Source of the DNA: Abelmoschus esculentus
Taxonomy: Eukaryota; Streptophyta; Magnoliopsida; Malvales; Malvaceae
NCBI GenBank assembly: GCA_035048815.1
Contig: JAUCBN010000023.1
Location: forward strand, 131,501-195,500
Length of the DNA stretch: 64,000 nt
Reading direction: 5' to 3'
The translations under genes and the position numbers were made by a program. The notes under the pieces are model-generated. The model had not been told where the DNA came from and made no database searches. It saw only the letters and a list, made by a program, of their open reading frames with translations. Of the stretch, positions 57,204 through 64,000 are shown one piece after another. Every line of letters starts with the position of its first letter. Position 1 is the stretch's first letter.

Positions 57204-60200
57204 ATGTTGGAATCCGCCGCCGAGAAGAAGAGACGGAACATGAAGGATGATGATGAGTTTGATATGTTATTAGATGAGATCCCTCATGCAACATCGCATC
57301 ATCATCATCAAAATGAGTCTTTTGATTACACGTATGGTCTTATGTATGATGACTATGACCCATCAAGCTATTTCCATAACCATACATGTGTTTCCCCTGT
57401 AAGCGGTTTGTCTTTACCATCAGATGGTTCTTCTTCCAGTTTGTGTAATGGATCACCGCCTCCACCGCCATTAGAGGACCTTAAGCCACACCTGTCTAAT
57501 GGACTGTTCATGGATTCAACTATTAGGCCAAAGGCTAGTAGTAATGACAGCTTGTTTGGTGAACTGGATCTTTGTAGAAATCTTAGTAAAATGTATATTA
57601 GTAATGAATCAAATGGGGTTCAAGAGAATTTGGGTTCTAGTATTAGAGATTTTACACTTGAACCCAATGTAATACGAAAACATGGGGATTGTGGTGAACT
57701 GAGGAAAGGGTTTTCTGATTTTATGGGTATTCAGTCTCCTGTTCCATTGAGTGTCAATGGTGGGAGGAATACGGCATTTTCTGGATTTCCCCAGCAGGAA
57801 TATCCCCAAATGTATCTTGGTTGCTCGGATGCTTTGGTTTCGCCACAGGGAATGAATGGTTGGAATGGTGCAATGGGATCTCCATGGCAGAAAAAGCGAC
57901 GACAAGACCGTTTGAATTGGAACAATGGAAGAGGTGAGCTGAATTTCCATGGTTCTCCCTGGATTGTTCAAGCTAACCGCAATGCCAGTGTTGAAAACAT
58001 GTTAAATCGGGGTTTGCCATTATACAATAGGATGCCTAGTGCACATTCGAAGTTTGGAGTCCCACGTGAGGGTGTTTCCATTATTCAAGGAGATGGTTTA
58101 AATTTTGTAATCAACAAGGGTCTCGATTGTTCGAGAGGGCTAAACAAGGGCTCACTGCAGGAGATTGGTATGAGTAAGCGTCGAGATGGAAGGTCGCAAC
58201 TTGATAATTGGTCTCACTTTGCAGCATCTTGTGGAAATGCCAAGTTATATAACTCATTCTCTCTGCCGACTATGTGTAATTCTTTGGCCGAAGCTCGTGG
58301 ATATATATACTTAATAGCAAAAGATCAACACGGTTGTAGGTTCCTACAGAAGCTATTTGAACAGAGTACCCGAGAGGACGTTGAGATAATATTTAAGGAG
58401 ATCATTGATCATGTAGTTGAACTCATGATGAACCCTTTTGGAAATTATCTTATGCAGAAGTTATTGGAAGTGTGTAATGAAGAACAGAGGATGCAGATTT
58501 TGTTAATGGCTACCGATGAACCAGGGCAGCTTGTTAGAATATCTCTAAACACACATGGGTATGTTTGAAACATAGCAAATGTGTATTTTTTACGTGGTTG
58601 TATTTCTAACATTGCTTTCCTTGTTTCAGCACCCGTGTAGTGCAAAAGTTGATTGAGACTCTCAAAACCAAGCAGCAAATTTCTCTAGTTATATCAGCTC
58701 TTGAGCCCGGGTTTCTATCTCTCATCAAGAACCTGAATGGGAATCATGTCCTGCAGCATTGTTTGCAATGCCTTAGCAGTGAAGATAACAAGGTAAGACC
58801 TTCACCTTTCTAGCCATTAATGGGACCGTTTATGTGGCATTCCGTTTTTGTTCGTACATATGCTGTTCATATGTGTAAAATCCCATACATGATAGCATGC
58901 TTAGTGACAACACATCACATTGCATATGCTGTTCATGGCTATGGTAGATGGTCATATTTGAAACTTAAAAACTGAAAAGACTACTTTTGTTCATGGTTAT
59001 ATTTCTTACAAATCCTTTTGAATTGAACGAGAATCAGTGATTTATCTAGTTTTTTTCTGTCAATATATATCAAACCGTTTGTTAGCAATATTTTACAGAT
59101 ATTGCAGTTGCTAGCAATCTATGTGATTTATTTAGGCGGCATTTTGTGTAACTTGTCTTTTGTTTAAAATTCAGCTACGAAAGTAATGTGTGTGCATATT
59201 GAATTTTGTTAGTTCATCTTTGCTCTCGGTTATTACTTATAGCAGATATTTATAATGTCTTTTGTTTCCAATCATTTCAACAGTTTATTTTTGTTGCTGC
59301 TGCAAAGTATTGTGTTGATATTGCAACTCATCGACACGGCTGTTGTGTTTTGCAACGATGCATTAGTCATTCCTCTGGAGCATATCGGGAAAAACTGGTT
59401 GAACAAATATCCTCCAACGGCCTTCTACTTGCACAGGACGCATATGGGTAAGCATCACTCATCACTCAGAGGAAACTCGACTTACAGATCTGACATATAG
59501 TTGTGTATGTAATTAAGAATTTCTGGTTTACTGAATAGCCAAACTTTCTGGTTGACTAATGATGCAGAAAAGGTGCAGTAAACCGAAACTCTTTGCATAT
59601 TTGATTGTTATATATCTTCTCTAGGATCTTCTATGATACTAATATATGGTGATAGCAAAACTTTGTTTCGAGAAGTGAATTAATGGCTCGCTTTTTTGTC
59701 TCGGACTCATATTTTGATAATATTGCAAAGCATGCTGAATAAGTCATCATGTTGGTGTGGTACTCGTATTTTTGTCTCAGCCCTTTCATGTATGTAGTTG
59801 CTTTATTTTAACTATACTTGATTCCAAAATCGATATTACCCAATGCCCCTGAATTCAAGTTTTTGATGCACACCTAATATTTTATGCATCTGTTTTAACC
59901 ATAGATTTATTTTTATTTTAATTATCTTGCAGAAATTATGTTGTTCAGTTTATTTTGGTGTTAAAAAATCCATCTGCCACCTCAACTTTGATATCTCAAT
60001 TTGAAGGGCATTATGTGCACCTCTCATCACAGAAGTTCAGCAGTCACGTGGTCGAAAAATGTCTGGTGGTGTTAAATGACGATTGCCGATCGAAAATCAT
60101 TCATGAATTGCTCTCTACAACTCACTTTGAACGATTACTTCAAGATCCACATGCAAATTATGTTGTGCAAACTGCTCTCCGCGTGTCCGAGGTTCGAGAT

Positions 60201-60543
60201 CAATTACCTTTCTATTATTTACGAAATCCCCCACGTAACACCCATCTTTGTGTCTATGGCTCAAAGCATGTATGTCATTTCATATGCATCATCCGGGAAT
60301 CATTACCGTTACCGATATACCTTATTTTCGAATCAAATTGTTTGGTTCGAAGTCCTCTTTTATTGCATGTTATTCTAACACTCCTACCCATACCAGCAAA
60401 TGTATCTGATTTCTCATTTCTTTCCATTATGCTAGGGATCTCTGCACAACTCTCTCGTTGAAGCAATCGAGTCCCATAAAGCACTATCTCGCAACAGCCC
60501 GTATTCGAAGAGGATTCTCTCTCAGAAGCTTCTCAAAAAGTGA
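57204..60543 (+). CDS. Pumilio/PUF RNA-binding protein (APUM12-like)
   Basis: Cytoplasmic regulator that binds 3' UTR elements. Exons 57204-58558, 58630-58792, 59284-59447, 59933-60191 and 60436-60543; about 682 residues. ATG 57204 (MLESAAEKKRRNMKDDDEFD) was chosen over an in-frame upstream ATG at 57147 whose extra residues (LFSIYFWFCFFSFLS) look like read-through leader. The N-terminal 350 residues are low-complexity (Ser, Asn, His). The C terminus holds eight PUF repeats: QHGCRFLQ, PFGNYLMQ, THGTRVVQ, LNGNHVLQ, RHGCCVLQ, AYGNYVVQ, KFSSHVVE and PHANYVVQ. The family 3' segment NSPYSKRILSQKLLKK ends the protein. Intact by frame. Confidence 0.93.
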
Positions 60544-61553
60544 TGTACATTCTTCCTATCTCCGAAAGAAGATGTCTTTTGTTGTTGTCTCTGTTCATTA
60601 AAATTAGCATCTCTCTGTACACACAGAATCCGGACTCGAAAAACGTACTCGAGCCTTTAACCCGAGTAAGAGTTTTCATCTTCCCCAAAATGGCTTGAAA
60701 ATCCCTTTCATTTGATGAGATGAATGTACAAGATACAAGCAGTTTTGAACTCTATCTATGCCATTGGATATTTCTTTTGCAAAATTTTCTCTGTATCGAT
60801 CTCGGATACCCTTCGGAACAAAGAAATCCGAGTCCGGAAATAGGAAATAGTAAATAGGAAATAGGAAATAGGAAATAGGAGATTCGGATCTCAAATCCTC
60901 GAGATGTCATATTTTTATAAAATTACGGCATGAAATAAGAAAAGTAAGTTTGGTTTCAAATGCGATGGTGATGTTAAAACTAATAAACCATTGGAATGCA
61001 GCAGGAAATGAAATGGTTTTAATTTAATTTACATATATACCAATATGTAAACATGGGACACGTGTTGATTTTTCCGAAGCCTAGGCGGTGTTAACCTATA
61101 ACGTCCAGGAAACTGATACGATATATTCTTCGCTCTCCAATTCTTACATATAGCCACGTGTCACTCTTAGACTCACTTTTCTTCATGGTTTATTTATTCT
61201 ATTTGAGTATAATATATTATTTGTTCTCATTCGTAGTCCCTTATAGATTAAAGTGTTTAAATTTGGGAACGATTATATGAAGATGCGATATGGTTGATAT
61301 ATACTAATGCTTAAAATTTGAAGACTAATTTAAAATGAAAATTATAATTTAAGTATAAAATTAGAATATTTAAAAGCTCAGAAGTTAATATAAAAGATGA
61401 ATTTAAAACTTTTAAAAGTTTAAAAGAACAATTCAGAATGAGCATTAACATGTGGTTCAATTAACTCTAAAATTTATTAAAATTTTATTATTTTCTCTAT
61501 CCACAAAAAACTAGAAGTTTGACAATCAAAATAAGTTGAAAAAGTTTTAAGCG
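60544..61553. other. Intergenic region with short tandem repeat
   Basis: The PUF 3' flank (to about 60.7 kb), a 7-base (aggaaat/aaatagg) tandem repeat at about 60838-60880, then AT-rich DNA. No gene seen. Confidence 0.5.
60838..60880. repeat. Heptanucleotide microsatellite (aggaaat)
   Basis: Five to six units, one interrupted (aaatagtaaatagg), in the 3' flank of the PUF gene. Confidence 0.85.
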
Positions 61554-62030
61554 CTAAACATTACCATATTTTGAAGGTTTGTTCAACCTTTCACTGATAG
61601 ATCCAAAGAAATTGAAGTAGCCATACTTGAACCCATCAAGCAGATTCATCAACTTATTTAGGGTTTGGGGGAGATATGAATTGTGCAGTTTTGCCAATGC
61701 ATTGAGTTCATCCATGCAAGGTGCTTTTATAAATGGCAAACAACCCAGGGGAACCATATTAGTGAAACCCAAATCCTCCCCCCCCCCCCCCCCTTTTCCT
61801 CTATATTTCCTGAATCAAAACGATTAAAAAACCCATAGATTTTTAAGCAATTTGAGTCTAAGAAAATTGAATGAAAAATGGTGAAGATTTATGGGCTATT
61901 TTGGGTGTATGAAACTTACTTTGAGAGGGGCAGTTGGGTTGCCGGTCCCATGGAAACAAACTCTTCATCTGAGACACTTGAGGGTTTGGTCAGGTAATCA
62001 TTGCCTACTATGCCTATCTGTTGAGGGTTT
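61554..62030 (-). pseudogene. GDSL esterase/lipase relic
   Basis: The minus frame reads MVPLGCLPFIKAPCMDELNA then LAKLHNSYLPQTLNKL and FKYGYFNFFGSISERLNKPS, matching the block V (PPLGCxP) to C-terminal region of GDSL lipases. A poly-C run (61779-61793) and a non-homologous stretch follow upstream. Further upstream (61900-62000) a short piece, NDYLTKPSSVSDEEFVSM, resembles the middle of the family. The catalytic Ser block (GDS) and the DxxH end are missing. The decay is advanced. Confidence 0.7.
61779..61793. repeat. Poly-C homopolymer, 15 bases
   Basis: An uninterrupted C run in the GDSL relic. Length may be unreliable, as such runs are prone to sequencing error. Confidence 0.9.
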
Positions 62031-63364
62031 TGGACCGGGACGGAGTTAGAGCTATGCATTATGGGTAAAAAATAAATATTAGTAATAGTATAAACATACT
62101 ATTCCTCTATTTGACCAGAGTCGAAAGACAATTTCGCAACAACAAATACGGAACGTGTTAAGGTCCAAAATCCTCTATTTGACTCCAACAAAACAAAAGA
62201 AAAAGCATCTTAGTATAAACATACTAATCCTTGATGAGTTTGAACAACAGCACCAGCTCCACAGGATGAAAAGGTCACTCCATTTCTATACTTTGAGCTC
62301 CCCGGGTATAAATTCGTTGGGAATCAATTGGTAACCTGGCAAACTCAGCTGTAATAAAATTGCAAGAATCAGACAACAGTCGATGAATTAGTGACACAAA
62401 CAGCACGCTCTCAATATGAAATTTCCCCTGTTTCATCTGATACATGGTGTGCTGAATCATGGGAATCCAAGTAATTAACTCGTAATGATTCAATAGTGAA
62501 CTACACACAAGAAGAAAAGTGAGGTTGTCCCTCTGTCATGTGCTCGTAAGACCCATGACAAAATCTAGGTTCTTCTTGTTCATCAGATGATTCATAACAG
62601 ATGATTCATAACAGATGCCAAGCTTTAGATCTATATAATGTAACATTATTACAAGCAAACCAAGTAGGAAATGTTTCAGAAGTTGCCCCAAAGCATACAA
62701 TGTTAAAGCTGAACCACAAGAGTATTAAAGATTCGATAGTGAATCACACAAAAAGAATATCGAGGTCATCCCTCAGTCATGTGCAAATAAGAACCACACG
62801 GAAATCTCGATTCTTCTCGTTCATCAAATGATCCATAAGAGATACCAATCATGCTCTAGATTTCTATATTGTAACATGATTACAAGCAAACCAAGTAACA
62901 AATGTTTGAAAAGTTGCCCCAAAGCTCACAATATTAATGCTGAACCGCAAGAGTATTAACTCTCTAGGTATGGCAACAACGCAAATATAAAGAACTAAGT
63001 GAGACTAAGCAGTAAGCATAACAATGGCCAGCCTACTCAGAACTGCTAATTCAACAGGCACAGTCTCTTAACAAGTAGTATCCTACAGCGTATGCACTAT
63101 GCAGTGCTCGAAGCATCAATCATATAGTATAGCTAGCAGTAAACATTGCAAGAGAATGTTTCGATAAAAGCAAAAGCCTTGAATTCTCAATCCAAATTGA
63201 TTCAAAACAAACCCACACATCTTAAGCAATCAGAAATCCACAAGCATCAAATTCGAGACCTTACAAATGATGAAAATCACTAAACACAATCAAATGATGC
63301 TACACGATGATATTAGAGCATAACTATGCACACATCCAATACCTGCACAAGCAAAACCATGAAA
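62031..63364. other. 3' flank of the hyccin-like gene and tandem duplication
   Basis: No protein-coding signal. Contains the 243-base tandem duplication listed separately. The last few hundred bases are likely the 3' UTR or a terminal intron of the minus-strand hyccin-like gene. Confidence 0.45.
62491..62976. repeat. Two-copy tandem duplication, period about 243 bases
   Basis: Units starting at 62491 (caatagtgaactacacacaa) and 62734 (cgatagtgaatcacacaaaa) share ordered blocks: 'gtccctctgtcatgtg', 'ttcttcttgttcatcagatg', 'tgtaacattattacaagcaa' and 'gccccaaagcatacaatgtt'. The first unit has an extra 15-base internal duplication (gatgattcataacag, 62586-62615). Confidence 0.85.
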
Positions 63365-64000
63365 TCACTTGGAAACCAATAGGATTTCCGGCTTCTTAGC
63401 CTTGCGAGGAGTGTTAGCATTGGAAGTCGCATCAGTTACTGTCATTGCAGCTGCTCTTGCACTCTTATCAAGTCTTATCAGACTCTGTAATGCCAAGATC
63501 GCTTGTGGCGCCAGATCATGAGACGCCCTCGCGTATAAACACCTAATGGCGTTGGATGCAGCGTCCTTTACGTCTTGGGAATTCAAAGGACCAAACAAAC
63601 AATGCCCTAAAATTGTCACCACCGGCCTCAAAAGTTCCCAAGGTAACGGGATCCTCACACTCTTTATCTCCAAGTTCTCAGTATCTCCATTAATCCCCAA
63701 ATTGTTCATCTCCTCCACCACCACTTCCTTGATTACATCATCCTCGTAGTCCTCTTCGTCACGGTCACGGCTTCTCGCTCCATTGCTAAACCCTGAATCC
63801 TCTCTAGAAATGTGTTCGGAACCGTTACCGTTTAGGTTACCATTTTCATGGTGATCATTGTCATCCCGGTCGAATTTTGTTCTGCAAGGACAATCTTGCC
63901 CCGCCCAAGCGGCGGCGAATTTGCAGAAATCCAATTTAGACCAAGCCGGCATTTGAGAAACTTGCTTGTAATAGCAATCGAGCGTCGTTCCAACGATGAT
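63365..64000 (-). CDS. Hyccin (FAM126)-like protein, C-terminal exon, truncated by window edge
   Basis: Plant hyccin-like proteins belong to the plasma-membrane phosphatidylinositol 4-kinase alpha complex with EFOP and NPG partners. The minus frame is open to the window end (IIVGTTLDCYYKQVSQMPAW), so the Met at 63952 is internal and the exon continues outside. Visible features: WSKLDFCKFAAAWAGQDCPC, an acidic low-complexity stretch (about 25-65) and IPLPWELLRPVVTILGHCLF. DAASNAIRCLYARASHDLAP and ILALQSLIRLDKSARAAA follow, and the stop is at 63365-63367. The LPWEL..PV..ILGHCL and RSLYARASHD-type wording is what I associate with plant hyccin. A search is needed to settle the name. Confidence 0.7.
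   Translation of the reverse strand: MIVGTTLDCYYKQVSQMPAWSKLDFCKFAAAWAGQDCPCRTKFDRDDNDHHENGNLNGNGSEHISREDSGFSNGARSRDRDEEDYEDDVIKEVVVEEMNNLGINGDTENLEIKSVRIPLPWELLRPVVTILGHCLFGPLNSQDVKDAASNAIRCLYARASHDLAPQAILALQSLIRLDKSARAAAMTVTDATSNANTPRKAKKPEILLVSK

Noticed and set aside
1..64000. CRISPR arrays, bacterial operons, integrated viral genes or plastid/mitochondrial inserts
   Set aside because: No regularly spaced direct repeats with unique spacers, no operon-like packing, and no organelle or viral protein wording was seen on either strand.

Overview
The window is plant nuclear DNA, most likely from a dicot. Genes carry GT-AG introns, intergenic DNA is AT-rich with MITE, SINE and LINE remnants, and the gene set is plant-specific (QWRF protein, polyol transporters, ankyrin-PGG protein, GTE bromodomain protein, MRS2). 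Protein flavour and repeat style would fit a Malvaceae such as cotton (Gossypium); that is inference. There is no sign of bacterial, organellar or viral DNA.

Layout. 0-2 kb: 3' part of a prolyl 4-hydroxylase gene (+). 2-4.4 kb: decayed DNA with a relic resembling a SAGA-Tad1 protein. 4.4-6.6 kb: QWRF-motif gene (+). 7.4-11.9 kb: ZFPL1-like Golgi RING gene (+). 13.6-16.2 kb: ARL8 small GTPase (+). 17.1-21.3 kb: a promoter and a putative two-exon microprotein on +, with a tandem array of tRNA-Pro and tRNA-Cys genes and pseudogenes on -. 21.4-24.8 kb: a mutated LIM fragment (+) and an MRS2 Mg2+ transporter (-). 26.0-28.0 kb: alpha-tubulin (+). 30.4-36.9 kb: two tandem polyol/monosaccharide transporters (+) separated by LINE debris. 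38.6-40.6 kb: GTE bromodomain-ET regulator (+) with an overlapping uORF. 42.4-46.8 kb: PIG-U (+). 47.9-49.3 kb: intronless degenerate J-domain protein (+). 50.4-51.2 kb: PSKR-like LRR pseudogene (+). 51.8-53.7 kb: ankyrin-PGG gene (+) with a suspicious exon junction. 54.2-54.9 kb: UDP-glycosyltransferase pseudogene (-). 57.2-60.5 kb: Pumilio/PUF protein (+). 61.5-62.0 kb: GDSL lipase relic (-). 63.4-64.0 kb: 3' exon of a hyccin-like gene (-), running off the window.

The genes are independent housekeeping or accessory loci and do not form one pathway. The only local families are the tRNA array and the transporter pair. I found no convincing new multi-gene system. The most unusual structures are the tRNA array, in which near-identical duplicated tRNA-Pro copies carry three anticodons and lie antisense inside the putative intron of a microprotein gene; the loss of a RING cysteine in the ZFPL1-like gene; and several frozen stages of gene decay (LIM, PSKR, UGT, GDSL, SAGA-Tad1, ankyrin-PGG). 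All exon coordinates were read by eye from splice consensus and frame continuity.
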